Source: DATGUP01 sp035301265
GTDB taxonomy: Bacteria; Bacillota; Bacilli; Bacillales; Amphibacillaceae
Reading direction: 5' to 3'
DNA length: 64,000 nucleotides
Assembly (NCBI GenBank): GCA_035301265.1
Contig: DATGUP010000020.1
Location: 50,467-114,466, forward strand
Part shown: piece by piece, positions 36,660 through 45,473 of the stretch
How the letters are laid out: every line of letters starts with the position of its first letter
Position numbering within the stretch: position 1 is the stretch's first letter
Notes under the pieces: model-generated
Seen by the model: the letters and a program-made list of their open reading frames with translations, nothing else
Database searches by the model: none
What the model was told of the DNA's origin: nothing
Program-made: the position numbers and the translations under genes

Positions 36660-36773
36660 TTAGTAAAAACCACCGCCCATACCGCCTGCGCCAACAATGA
36701 TCAGCAAAATAAACAGGACGACGATCAATGCGAAGCCACCGCCGTAGCCAAAGCCACCACCTGCATAAGACAT
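36660..36773 (-). CDS. yjcZ: YjcZ family sporulation membrane peptide
   Basis: 37 residues: Gly-rich start (SYAGGGFGYGGGF), a single hydrophobic helix (ALIVVLFILLIIVG) and a Gly-rich end (AGGMGGGFY). This matches the YjcZ-type peptides made during sporulation in Bacilli. GGGGGTG lies about seven bases before the ATG. Upstream, 36774-37140 holds only the promoter area for this gene and for map; no other gene is seen there. Confidence 0.88.
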   Translation of the reverse strand: MSYAGGGFGYGGGFALIVVLFILLIIVGAGGMGGGFY

Positions 36774-37140
36774 AGGATTACACCCCCTTTTTTTGTTGCT
36801 ATTCTTTTGAAATCAAGGCTATGCATACAATATCAGCCTGGCATTTCGGGTGGTGAATGGATTCTGTTTGATTTAGCATTAAAATTGATCGTTTGTCACA
36901 TTTTAACCGGAGTTGCTATGCTTTGATTTCCACCTCTAGGATACTTTATGTTTTTTAAAAGTATATGACAGGGCACTTGTATTAATTTTTTCAAGACAAA
37001 CCGAATAACCGACTACACGCAACACATAAAGTGCGAGGCGAAATGAAAAGCAAAACGTCATCTCGCATACAATTTTTATGGTACACTTAACAATGGAAAT
37101 AAGTCATAATGTTGCCAACCGAAGGAAAGGATGTATCTAG

Positions 37141-37893
37141 ATGATCACACGAAAAAGCAAGCGCGAAATCGAAAATATGCAAAAGGCTGCAGATATTTTA
37201 GTGGCTGCACATAAAGAAATAGCCCGCATGATCAAGCCCGGCATCACAACAAAAGAAATCGATCAGTTTGTGGAAACATTTTTAGCTGAGCACGGAGCTA
37301 CACCGGAACAAAAAGGATATAACGGCTATGAGTATGCGACATGTGCTTCGATCAATGACGAGATTTGCCATGGTTTTCCACGCAAAGAGCCGCTTCAAGA
37401 CGGAGATATTGTAACGATTGATATGGTTGTTAATTTAAACGGCGGCCTCGCTGATTCAGCGTGGACGTATGCCGTTGGCCAAGTCGATGAAGCGGGCAAA
37501 CGTTTGATGGAAGTGACCAAACGATCGCTTTACAAGGGCATCGAACAAGCGCGTGCCGGAAATCGAGTTGGTGATATTGGCCATGCCATTCAGACGTATG
37601 CGGAAGGTGAAGGTTTTTCTGTTGTGCGTGAATTCACTGGCCACGGTATCGGCCCGACAATTCATGAAGATCCGCATATTCCACATTTTGGTCGACCTAA
37701 TAAAGGAGTCCGTTTGAAAGAAGGGATGGTGATTACGATTGAGCCGATGATCAATGAGGGATCATGGAAAAGTCAGATGGATGCCAATAATTGGACGGCT
37801 CGGACGATCGATAAAGGACGCTCGGCACAATATGAACATACGATTGTGATTACAAATGATGAACCGCTCATCTTGACGGAACAGGATAAATAA
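37141..37893 (+). CDS. map: Methionine aminopeptidase, type I
   Basis: 250 residues that remove initiator Met from nascent proteins. Five metal ligands are recognisable: the Asp pair in TIDMVVNLNGGLADSAW near 98 and 109, His in TGHGIG near 172, and Glu in IEPMIN near 204 and QYEHTIV near 236. The ribosomal-cluster copy normally sits by adk-infA, so this isolated gene is probably the second Map of Bacilli. GAAAGGA precedes the ATG. Confidence 0.92.
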   Translation: MITRKSKREIENMQKAADILVAAHKEIARMIKPGITTKEIDQFVETFLAEHGATPEQKGYNGYEYATCASINDEICHGFPRKEPLQDGDIVTIDMVVNLNGGLADSAWTYAVGQVDEAGKRLMEVTKRSLYKGIEQARAGNRVGDIGHAIQTYAEGEGFSVVREFTGHGIGPTIHEDPHIPHFGRPNKGVRLKEGMVITIEPMINEGSWKSQMDANNWTARTIDKGRSAQYEHTIVITNDEPLILTEQDK

Positions 37894-37902
37894 ACCGCTC
37901 CC

Positions 37903-37940
37903 CCCCCTCTTGTCTGCGCAAGGCGAGAGGGGGATTTTTA
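37903..37940 (+). terminator. Terminator after map
   Basis: CCCCCTCT/AGAGGGGG stem followed by ATTTTTAA. Confidence 0.75.
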
Positions 37941-37955
37941 AACATAGGAAAAATT

Positions 37956-37983
37956 TTGTCAGTTCGGTTTTATTTGCTATAAT
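37956..37983 (+). promoter_or_regulatory. Promoter of azlCD
   Basis: TTGTCA, 16 bases, then TATAAT with an upstream TGC (extended -10). Confidence 0.65.
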
Positions 37984-38018
37984 AGTCTAAATTTTAGTAT
38001 TAAGGAGTGTATACATAA

Positions 38019-38744
38019 TTGGCTAAGGAGATGGTGAATCAAGAAATAGCAACATCTTTTCCAATGATTAAACGCGGCGTCTTAGCAGGAATACCGATTA
38101 TGCTCGGCTACTTGCCGATTGCGATTGCCTATGGCGTTTTGGCCAGACAGACGGGGTTGTCACTGGCCGAATTGACATTGATGAGCGTGCTTGTATTTGC
38201 CGGTGCGAGCCAATTTATGGGCGTCAATATGATCGGTGTGGGAGCTGGTGCTATTGAAATTGTTGTAGCGACTTTTGTTCTTAATTTTCGCCATTTTATC
38301 ATGAGCATGTCGTTTATGAACCAGTTGAAAGATATCAGGCTTAATTGGAAAATTCCTTTATCATTAGGTTTGACTGACGAAACGTTTGCCGTATCCTCCC
38401 TTCATACAAAAGAAGCTAAAATGGAAAAAGGCGTTTTATTCTACACAGCGCTGTTTATAACTGCTTGGCTAGCTTGGATTTTGGGATCACTCTTAGGAGG
38501 AGTGCTCGGTGATGTCATTCCCGAAAAACTCAGCCAGAGCATGGGGATCGCCTTGTATGCCATGTTTATCGGGTTGCTTGTTCCATCAGTCAAAAAAGAG
38601 CTGAAAGTCGGCTTGATTGCCGTTTGCGCCATGCTTCTCAATAGTTTGTTCAGCCTGTTTGCCAGCGACGGGTGGGCGATTGTTCTGGGAACCGTTCTGG
38701 GCGGCTCGCTTGGCATCGTATTGCTGAAGGAGGATGAGGTATGA
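38019..38744 (+). CDS. azlC: AzlC family branched-chain amino acid exporter subunit
   Basis: 241 residues with about six membrane helices: LGYLPIAIAYGVLARQTGLS, FAGASQFM and FVLNFRHFIMSMSF are AzlC motifs. With AzlD it exports branched-chain amino acids or analogues. The start is TTG at 38019, eleven bases after AAGGAG; the ATG at 38031 has no properly spaced site. It overlaps azlD by four bases. Confidence 0.92.
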   Translation: MAKEMVNQEIATSFPMIKRGVLAGIPIMLGYLPIAIAYGVLARQTGLSLAELTLMSVLVFAGASQFMGVNMIGVGAGAIEIVVATFVLNFRHFIMSMSFMNQLKDIRLNWKIPLSLGLTDETFAVSSLHTKEAKMEKGVLFYTALFITAWLAWILGSLLGGVLGDVIPEKLSQSMGIALYAMFIGLLVPSVKKELKVGLIAVCAMLLNSLFSLFASDGWAIVLGTVLGGSLGIVLLKEDEV

Positions 38745-39034
38745 TCTACGTAATTATTGTCGGTATGGCTTTAGTCACAATGATCCCACGGTTTGTTCCA
38801 GCGTTTATTATGGATAAATTAGAGCTTCGTAACTGGATGCATCGCTGGCTCAATGCGATTCCATACGCTGCACTAGGGGCGCTTATTTTTCCCGGCATTT
38901 TGTCCGTCAAGGCTGATGAGCCTCATATTGGGATTGCGGGCGGTATTGTTGCAATTGTTCTTGCTTGGCTCGGTTGGAATATTATATTAGTTGTTGTGGG
39001 GGCAATCGGTGCTGTTTTTATTTTATCATTATAA
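38741..39034 (+). CDS. azlD: AzlD family branched-chain amino acid exporter subunit
   Basis: 97 residues with about four helices, including the TMIPRFVPAF and MHRWLNAIPYAALGALIFPGIL motifs of AzlD. It is the small partner of AzlC; the ATGA overlap indicates coupled translation. Confidence 0.92.
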   Translation: MIYVIIVGMALVTMIPRFVPAFIMDKLELRNWMHRWLNAIPYAALGALIFPGILSVKADEPHIGIAGGIVAIVLAWLGWNIILVVVGAIGAVFILSL

Positions 39035-39105
39035 GCAAACGTATCGCGGGTCAGGCGATGATGCTGAATCGTTTGAATCCGCTTAAGTATTCGTTTTTGT
39101 TTTGG

Positions 39106-39349
39106 CAATTGGATCAAATGACGTACGATGTCATGAAAGATTCGCAAGCATCCGTTGATTTATACGAAGCAGGTGAAATCGACCGGACAAGTGTGGCATC
39201 TGATCTTGTCGATCCATATGCTTCACGCGATGATTTCTCCGTTATTTTAACACCGACGTTAACACACTAGGCCTGAGGCTGAGGTCCACAATATTATCCG
39301 CAACCCATTCGGTCCAACGTATGAGTTCAAGTGGGCGCATATCGAATAA
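39106..39349 (+). pseudogene. oppA-type oligopeptide-binding protein relic
   Basis: From about 39106 to 39270 the frame reads TYDVMKDSQASVDLYEAGEID, then SDLVDPYASRDDF, an internal part of OppA-like binding proteins. It then stops. From about 39281 another frame gives NIIRNPFGPTYEFKWAHIE and a stop, which is the usual OppA C-terminus. The N-terminal half and several hundred internal bases are missing. There is no ribosome site or start. This is a decayed gene with an internal deletion. Confidence 0.72.
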
Positions 39350-39420
39350 ATTAAAAAAGATGAGCTTATACAGTCAATGTATTGGCTCACCTTTTCTGTT
39401 CCCTTCTTTTCGTTTGTTCT

Positions 39421-40290
39421 TTATTCTTCATACGGTTCGATATGGATATGGGCATGGAAAATGTTATGTTTTTTTTGCAGCAAATGTTCAATTTGCACAG
39501 TAATGTCATGGCTTTGGTATACATTCAGATTCGGATCGACGAGGATGGTAATATCGACCAACGCTTGGTTGCCATGAACACGTCCTTTGACATCCCGAAC
39601 TTTTTTAACTTCGGGGACTTTAGCGATGCTCGTTTTGATTTTTTGGATCTGCTTTTCATCAAATCCATCGGTTAATGTATGGGTAGATGTTTTAAGAATA
39701 TCCCATGCTGTTTTACAAATGATGATGCCGACAATGAATCCGGCGAGTGGATCCAACCAAGACAGGCCGAAGCGGGCGCCTATGATGCCGATAAAGGCGC
39801 CCATGCTTACTAGCGCGTCCGACCGGTTATCCTGACTGGCAGCATATAATGAGCTGCTACCGATCTTTTTTGATAACCGCAAATTGTAGATATAGACGAT
39901 ATACATGACAACAGCTCCGCCAAGCGCAACCCAAGCTGCTAACATGCCGGGCGGATCTGTTTCTGCAGCGAGAAGTTTTTGAACGGTATCGATGATCACT
40001 TGAATGCCGATCGTCGCCATAATAAATGCGACAAATAACGATGCGATCGTTTCTGCTCGGTAATGCCCATAATGGTGATCTTCATCCGGTGGTTTTCGGG
40101 ATATTTTTAGACCGATCAAAACGGCAACCGAAGCGATGACATCGGTTGAGTTGTTTAGCCCATCAGCACGCAATGCGTCGGATTGGGCAGTATAGCCGAT
40201 GATCAGTTTTGTTACAGCTAAGATCATGTAGGTGATAATGCTAAGCCAGGCGCCTTTTTCGCCTTTTTGCAAATGAGTCGCATGCCCCAT
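39421..40290 (-). CDS. Cation diffusion facilitator family metal exporter
   Basis: 289 residues with six helices and a C-terminal cytoplasmic metal-binding domain. The transport site is built by DGLNNSTDV in helix 2 and the matching Asp residues of helix 5 (SWLDPLAG). HHYGHYRAE lies between helices 2 and 3. The C-terminal domain has VHGNQALVDITILVDP and HAHIHIEP. It resembles the MneP/MneS Mn(II) exporters of B. subtilis more than CzcD, but metal specificity is inferred. Confidence 0.88.
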   Translation of the reverse strand: MGHATHLQKGEKGAWLSIITYMILAVTKLIIGYTAQSDALRADGLNNSTDVIASVAVLIGLKISRKPPDEDHHYGHYRAETIASLFVAFIMATIGIQVIIDTVQKLLAAETDPPGMLAAWVALGGAVVMYIVYIYNLRLSKKIGSSSLYAASQDNRSDALVSMGAFIGIIGARFGLSWLDPLAGFIVGIIICKTAWDILKTSTHTLTDGFDEKQIQKIKTSIAKVPEVKKVRDVKGRVHGNQALVDITILVDPNLNVYQSHDITVQIEHLLQKKHNIFHAHIHIEPYEE

Positions 40291-40498
40291 ACGATAGCCT
40301 CCGATTCATGTACGATCCTCTGTAGATAGATTCAGTCTATCAAATGAGAATGTGGTGGGTCTAGAGAAACATTGCGGCAGCCGTTTCAGTTTGTTGGACG
40401 ATGCCAAAGGAATTGTAGGATACAAAACGTTTAAAAGCATAACAATATCTTTAGAGGCAGATAGTAATACAAAGCAAGTCTGTGAGGATGAAAAATTC

Positions 40499-41719
40499 AT
40501 GAATCAAACGTATAAACGAAAACCCGATCCCGACGCCAGGCGGTGGGCGATTATCTCGCTTGCGTCCATCCCTTTAATCATGACATTAGGCAATTCGATG
40601 TTGATTCCGATCCTGCCAATAATGGAAAAGGAGCTTGATATTACCGCATTGCAGTCCAGCTTGATCATTACAGCTTATTCGATTATGGCGATTGTTTTAA
40701 TCCCTGTAGCTGGTTATTTGTCGGATCGATTTGGACGAAAAATCGTCATTGTTCCATCGCTTGTCATCACGGGAATAGGCGGATTTGTGGCTGGGTGGGC
40801 GGCTTGGAAAATGCAAAATCCATACATAGTTATTTTAATCGGCCGGATCCTCCAAGGTATCGGGGCTTCGGGTGCCTCGCCGATCGTTTTACCCCTTGTC
40901 GGTGATATGTTTCAGCGCGATGCTGATGCCAGCGCTACATTAGGCATCATTGAGACGTCAAATACGGTTGGAAAAGTATTGAGCCCCATCCTCGGCGCTG
41001 TGCTTGCCGCTGTCGTCTGGTTTCTGCCTTTTTTCTCCATTCCTTTATTTTGCCTTGTTTCTGTTCTGCTAGTTATTTTTTTGATCAAAAAGAAAAAGGA
41101 AACAAAAGAAGAAACGTTTACTTTTGACAAATATCAAACGATGTTGAAAGATGTTTTTTCGAAACATTTTAAATGGCTTGTCGCAGTATTTTTGATAGGT
41201 GCTATTTTAATGTTTATCTTGTTTGGTTTTCTTTTCTATTTATCGAGTGTTTTAGAAGATGATTTTTCTTATACAGGCATATGGAAAGGATTGCTTCTAG
41301 CTATTCCACTCTTAGCTTTGGCGGTCAGTTCTTATATAGCTGGAAAGAAGATCAAAGGTCTTCTCATTGTTATGAAATGGGTGACGTTTACTGGCATTGT
41401 AATAGCAGGGGTGTCGGTTGCTATTATTCCTTTTATGAAGCATCCGATATATTTATTAGCGATTTTTTTTATTTGTGGCGCCGGGATTGGGATGGCCCTG
41501 CCTGCCCTAGATGCATTGATTACGGAGAGTCTTGATAAACGTGTGCGCGGCAGTGTCAGTGCGATATACAGTGCGATGCGTTTTGCCGGAGTGGCAGCGG
41601 GTCCCCCAGTTGCAGCTCTTTTAATGAAGTACCACATGATTTGGATGAGTGCACTATTAGTTGTTTTTGCATTAGGCGCGAGTATTCTCGCCTACCGGAA
41701 TATTACACCCGAAAAATGA
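40499..41719 (+). CDS. MFS exporter, YmfD-like
   Basis: About 406 residues and twelve helices of the DHA1 drug:H+ type. The N-terminal PDARRWAIISLASIPLIMTLGNS, the motif-A loop GYLSDRFGRK and the GRILQGIGASGASP motif C are visible. The opening closely recalls B. subtilis YmfD, linked to bacillibactin export. No siderophore genes are nearby, so that role is only a possibility. The ATG at 40499 follows GAGGATG. A longer in-frame start at 40352 has no ribosome site. Confidence 0.87.
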   Translation: MNQTYKRKPDPDARRWAIISLASIPLIMTLGNSMLIPILPIMEKELDITALQSSLIITAYSIMAIVLIPVAGYLSDRFGRKIVIVPSLVITGIGGFVAGWAAWKMQNPYIVILIGRILQGIGASGASPIVLPLVGDMFQRDADASATLGIIETSNTVGKVLSPILGAVLAAVVWFLPFFSIPLFCLVSVLLVIFLIKKKKETKEETFTFDKYQTMLKDVFSKHFKWLVAVFLIGAILMFILFGFLFYLSSVLEDDFSYTGIWKGLLLAIPLLALAVSSYIAGKKIKGLLIVMKWVTFTGIVIAGVSVAIIPFMKHPIYLLAIFFICGAGIGMALPALDALITESLDKRVRGSVSAIYSAMRFAGVAAGPPVAALLMKYHMIWMSALLVVFALGASILAYRNITPEK

Positions 41720-41748
41720 ATGTGAGGATGATGGTTCGCCGTTAAATT

Positions 41749-41757
41749 TGCTATAAT
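41749..41757 (+). promoter_or_regulatory. Extended -10 promoter of fumC
   Basis: TGCTATAAT lies 34 bases before the fumC ATG; no clear -35. Confidence 0.45.
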
Positions 41758-41790
41758 AAAAGGGAATAAGTGACAAAGGGAGGAGACAGG

Positions 41791-43176
41791 ATGGATTACA
41801 GAATCGAACACGACACATTGGGAGAGGTGAAGGTTCCCGCAGAGAAGTTTTGGGGAGCACAAACGCAAAGGAGCAAAGAAAATTTTCCCATTGGCGATGA
41901 AAAAATGCCGTTTGATATTATTAAAGCTTTTGCTATTTTGAAAAAAAGCGCTGCCAAAGCTAACAGTGACCTCGGGCTCATGGAGGCAAAAAAAGCTGAG
42001 GCCATTGCCTATGCAGCGGATGAAATTGTAGCAGGCCGTTTAAATGATCATTTTCCACTTGTTGTTTGGCAAACTGGAAGCGGTACCCAATCAAACATGA
42101 ACATCAATGAAGTGATCGCCCATGTTGGCAATAAATGGCTTGAGGAGGAAGGAAGTGACTTAAGACTACATCCAAACGACGATGTCAATAAATCACAAAG
42201 CTCTAATGATACATATCCAACAGCCATGCATGTTGCGTTTGTACTGAAATTGGAAGATGTTGTTCTTCCAGCATTGCGCACGTTGAAAAAGACGCTAAAA
42301 GAAAAAAGCGAGGCGTTTCAGGAAATCGTTAAAATCGGCCGTACCCATTTACAGGATGCCACGCCTTTGACACTTGGCCAAGAAATCAGCGGCTGGTATC
42401 GCATGTTGGAAAAATCGGAAAACATGGTTGAAGAAAGCATCGATTATTTACGCGAGCTCGCCATTGGTGGAACGGCGGTTGGAACAGGGTTGAATGCGCA
42501 TCCGGAATTTGCTGAACGCGTTTGTGAAGCGATCAGTTCGTTTACCGAAAAATCATTCATATCAGCACCGAACAAATTTCACGCTTTAACAAGTCATGAT
42601 GAAAGTGTCTACGCTCATGGAGCGTTAAAAGCATTGGCTGCCGATTTGATGAAAATCGCCAATGATGTACGTTGGTTAGCGAGTGGACCGCGCTGTGGCA
42701 TTGGGGAAATAACCATTCCGGCAAATGAACCGGGAAGTTCGATTATGCCTGGCAAAGTTAATCCAACACAGCCTGAAGCCGTGACAATGGTCGCTGCCCA
42801 AGTGATGGGAAATGATGCTACGATCGGTTTTGCCGCCAGTCAAGGTAATTTTGAATTGAATGTTTTCAAACCTGTTATCGCTTACAATTTCCTGCAATCA
42901 TGTCAGCTGTTAGCCGATAGCATGCTGTCGTTCGATGCGCGTTGTGTACAAGGAATCGAGCCGAATCACGAGAAAATCGAAGCGTATTTAAAGGATTCTT
43001 TAATGCTTGTGACCGCCTTAAATCCACACATTGGTTATGAAAACGCTGCTAAAATTGCTAAAAAAGCATTTGCAGATGATACAACATTGAAAGAAGCGGC
43101 TGTTGAACTTGGCTTGTTGACAGCGGATGAGTTTGATCAATATGTCGATCCAAAAGCAATGACCTATCCGAAGTAA
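41791..43176 (+). CDS. fumC: Fumarate hydratase class II
   Basis: 461 residues; interconverts fumarate and malate in the TCA cycle. The signature GSSIMPGKVNPTQPE near 317 holds the mobile loop with the catalytic Ser. QTGSGTQSNMNINEV near 97 and GRTHLQDATPLTLGQE near 186 supply further active-site residues, including the general-base His. The ATG at 41791 follows GGGAGGAG; an earlier in-frame start at 41770 lacks one. Confidence 0.95.
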   Translation: MDYRIEHDTLGEVKVPAEKFWGAQTQRSKENFPIGDEKMPFDIIKAFAILKKSAAKANSDLGLMEAKKAEAIAYAADEIVAGRLNDHFPLVVWQTGSGTQSNMNINEVIAHVGNKWLEEEGSDLRLHPNDDVNKSQSSNDTYPTAMHVAFVLKLEDVVLPALRTLKKTLKEKSEAFQEIVKIGRTHLQDATPLTLGQEISGWYRMLEKSENMVEESIDYLRELAIGGTAVGTGLNAHPEFAERVCEAISSFTEKSFISAPNKFHALTSHDESVYAHGALKALAADLMKIANDVRWLASGPRCGIGEITIPANEPGSSIMPGKVNPTQPEAVTMVAAQVMGNDATIGFAASQGNFELNVFKPVIAYNFLQSCQLLADSMLSFDARCVQGIEPNHEKIEAYLKDSLMLVTALNPHIGYENAAKIAKKAFADDTTLKEAAVELGLLTADEFDQYVDPKAMTYPK

Positions 43177-43187
43177 ATCAAGCTGCT

Positions 43188-43219
43188 GATCTCGTGCGAA
43201 CTGCACGGGATCTTTTTAA
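43188..43219 (+). terminator. Terminator after fumC
   Basis: GATCTCGTGC/GCACGGGATC stem with TTTTT. Confidence 0.82.
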
Positions 43220-43313
43220 ATTATTAAACGCTTGAAAACAACATTTACCAACGCAAATTTATGATAAGTTTTTTTGAACTGTAAACAATAGTTGATACAG
43301 GAGGTGATATACA

Positions 43314-43526
43314 ATGGCAAACAACAATTCTAACAACTCGAATCAGTTAGTTGTTCCTGGTGCACAACAGGCACTTGATCAAATGAAAACCGAAATTGCC
43401 CAAGAATTTGGTGTGAACCTTGGCGCTGACACGACATCCCGTGCAAACGGCTCCGTTGGTGGAGAAATTACTAAGCGGCTCGTCACCGCAGCTCAACAGC
43501 AACTGGGCGGCGGGATGCCACAATAA
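43314..43526 (+). CDS. Alpha/beta-type small acid-soluble spore protein
   Basis: 70 residues that coat and protect forespore DNA. Asn/Ser-rich start, VVPGAQQALDQMKTEIAQEF with the GPR protease cleavage region (KTEIAQEFG), then the SVGGEITKRLV helix. AGGAGGTG precedes the ATG at ideal spacing. It is direct evidence of an endospore former and is monocistronic. Confidence 0.95.
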   Translation: MANNNSNNSNQLVVPGAQQALDQMKTEIAQEFGVNLGADTTSRANGSVGGEITKRLVTAAQQQLGGGMPQ

Positions 43527-43580
43527 CTGAATAATGTATGGCGATCAGGGAATATCCCTGTCTTAAAATCATAGCTTTAT

Positions 43581-43606
43581 GGGAAGTCGCATTGCGGCTT
43601 CCCTTT
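43581..43606 (+). terminator. Terminator after the SASP gene
   Basis: GGGAAG/CTTCCC outer stem with a CGC/GCG inner stem, followed by TTTAAAT. Confidence 0.65.
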
Positions 43607-43684
43607 AAATATGTAGGATTTGGGTGGTATATTTTGCATTTTATCAGCCTTTTATACATAAAAAGAGGTGATCTATTCACCTCT

Positions 43685-44782
43685 TTATTTGATGCGGCGT
43701 TCGCTGTCTTTGTCAAAAAAGTGGGCTTTGTTCATATCAAGGGCGAGCTCAATTTTATCACCGCCCGATACATCGGTTCGGGAATCAACGCGCGCGATGA
43801 ATTCTTGATTATCTATTTTTGAATACAAGTAGGATTCTGCCCCCATCAACTCAGCGACATCAATTACCGCGGGTATTTTTGTCTCCGGAGATGATTCAAG
43901 GAATACAGGTTCGTCATGAATGTCTTCGGGACGAATACCAAGAATGATATCTTTACCGACATATCCTTGTTTACGAAGGGTTTTCATTCTGCCTTCAGGT
44001 ACTTTGATCTTAATGCTGTCTATGACAAATTCATTTTCATTCAATTTGCCGTGCAGAAAATTCATAGCTGGCGACCCGATAAAGCCGCCGACAAACACAT
44101 TTTCCGGTGCATCATAGACTTCTTTTGGTGCACCGACCTGTTGAATGACGCCGTCCTTCATAACGACAAGACGCGTCGCCATTGTCATCGCTTCAGTCTG
44201 ATCGTGTGTTACATAAATCGTTGTGGTCTGCAGACGTTGATGGAGCTTTTGGATTTCAGAGCGCATTTGCACGCGAAGTTTGGCATCCAAGTTGGACAAC
44301 GGTTCGTCCATAAGAAACACTTTTGCGTCCCTAACAATAGCGCGCCCCAAGGCAACACGTTGACGCTGACCACCGGATAACGCTTTAGGCTTTCGGTCTA
44401 AGTACCCTTCAAGGCCGAGAATTTTTGCTGCGTTGTCGACACGTTTTTTGATTTCATCTTTTTTAAATTTCCGCAGTTTTAAACCAAAGGCCATGTTATC
44501 GTAAACATTCATGTGTGGATACAAGGCATAGTTTTGGAAGACCATTGCGATGTCGCGATCTTTCGGTGCAACATCGTTCATCTTTTTGCCATCGATGTAC
44601 AATTCGCCTTCGGTTATTTCTTCAAGGCCAGCAACCATTCGTAGTGTTGTGGACTTTCCACAACCGGATGGCCCGACAAGGACGATGAATTCTTTATCTT
44701 TGATGTCGAGATTAAAGTTATCAACGGCTAAAACATCTTTGTCATATACTTTTTTAATGTTGTTCAATTGCAGTTCGGCCAT
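43685..44782 (-). CDS. msmX: Multi-sugar ABC transporter ATPase MsmX-type
   Basis: About 365 residues. Walker A GPSGCGKST near 37, signature LSGGQRQR near 135, Walker B VFLMDEPLSNLDA near 156, then an OB-fold regulatory domain with GIRPEDI. MsmX is the shared ATPase of several carbohydrate importers, which fits its isolation from permease genes. The ATG at 44782 has GGAGGGGG upstream; the in-frame extension to 44884 would add an unlikely hydrophobic segment through the promoter. Confidence 0.92.
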   Translation of the reverse strand: MAELQLNNIKKVYDKDVLAVDNFNLDIKDKEFIVLVGPSGCGKSTTLRMVAGLEEITEGELYIDGKKMNDVAPKDRDIAMVFQNYALYPHMNVYDNMAFGLKLRKFKKDEIKKRVDNAAKILGLEGYLDRKPKALSGGQRQRVALGRAIVRDAKVFLMDEPLSNLDAKLRVQMRSEIQKLHQRLQTTTIYVTHDQTEAMTMATRLVVMKDGVIQQVGAPKEVYDAPENVFVGGFIGSPAMNFLHGKLNENEFVIDSIKIKVPEGRMKTLRKQGYVGKDIILGIRPEDIHDEPVFLESSPETKIPAVIDVAELMGAESYLYSKIDNQEFIARVDSRTDVSGGDKIELALDMNKAHFFDKDSERRIK

Positions 44783-44817
44783 CTGTTTCCCCCTCCATCT
44801 CGTTTGTTTATATCCAT

Positions 44818-44845
44818 AGTATAAAAGGAAGGAGAACACCGTAAA
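44818..44845 (-). promoter_or_regulatory. Promoter of msmX
   Basis: Minus strand TTTACG, 16 bases, TATACT, ending 36 bases before the chosen ATG. It excludes the longer start. Confidence 0.55.
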
Positions 44846-44893
44846 TAGTAAACATGCACAAAAAATGAAAACCTTTTCGTGCATGTTTGCAAA

Positions 44894-45406
44894 TCAGTCA
44901 AACGTATGCGATTGGCTGTCTTCGAATTCGAGTTCTTTTCCGTCTTGGAACGTTATTTCTAACTCAAATTGCTCATAATCCGCATCTAAATCAAATGCAT
45001 CCAACACGGCATTGATCGCCGTTTCCATATCGGTATTTGGCGTTAACGACAGTTGCTCTGCGTATGGATAAATAGCATCAAAGGCTTCCATACCTTTTAA
45101 ATATTCATCATTCAATTCATCTTCTAGCTCGGCTGTGACCATGCTGTTCTGTTCGATTTCCGCTTCGTATTCTTTGTCGTCACCATAGGATACTTCAATT
45201 TCGATTTCTTTATAACCAAGTTGTTCCAGCTTATTTTTCATCGCTGCTTGCTCATCATCTGTCTGATCGTTTTGTTCAGCTTGCTCTTCACTTGCTGTTT
45301 CATTGTCTTTCGCTTGGTTTGGTTCCCTTGCATTTTGAGTATCATTATTTTGATAACTACATGCACCTAGAAGAAACACCAACGCGATCAACATGAATTG
45401 ACGCAT
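44894..45406 (-). CDS. YusW-like lipoprotein
   Basis: 170 residues. Lipobox LLGAC (Cys about 16), an acidic Glu/Gln/Asn-rich linker (about 20-58), then a YusW-like domain with two related strands, KEIEIEVSYGDDKEYEAE and FELEITFQDGKELEFED. Function is unknown. It is located on the outer membrane face. It is upstream of msmX in the same direction but separated by a promoter. Confidence 0.8.
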   Translation of the reverse strand: MRQFMLIALVFLLGACSYQNNDTQNAREPNQAKDNETASEEQAEQNDQTDDEQAAMKNKLEQLGYKEIEIEVSYGDDKEYEAEIEQNSMVTAELEDELNDEYLKGMEAFDAIYPYAEQLSLTPNTDMETAINAVLDAFDLDADYEQFELEITFQDGKELEFEDSQSHTFD

Positions 45407-45473
45407 CGTGCACCACCTCCATTGAATGATCGTGCAAGTAAAGCATTCTTAGGTTTACCATTTAATACATGGT

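Noticed and set aside
36615..36926. 103-codon plus-strand frame opposite the yjcZ-like gene
   Set aside because: No ribosome site and low-complexity product; it mirrors the Gly-rich peptide coded on the other strand.
44783..44884. N-terminal extension of MsmX with a membrane helix
   Set aside because: It crosses a TTTACG-16-TATACT promoter; the ATG at 44782 has a strong ribosome site and matches the usual MsmX start.
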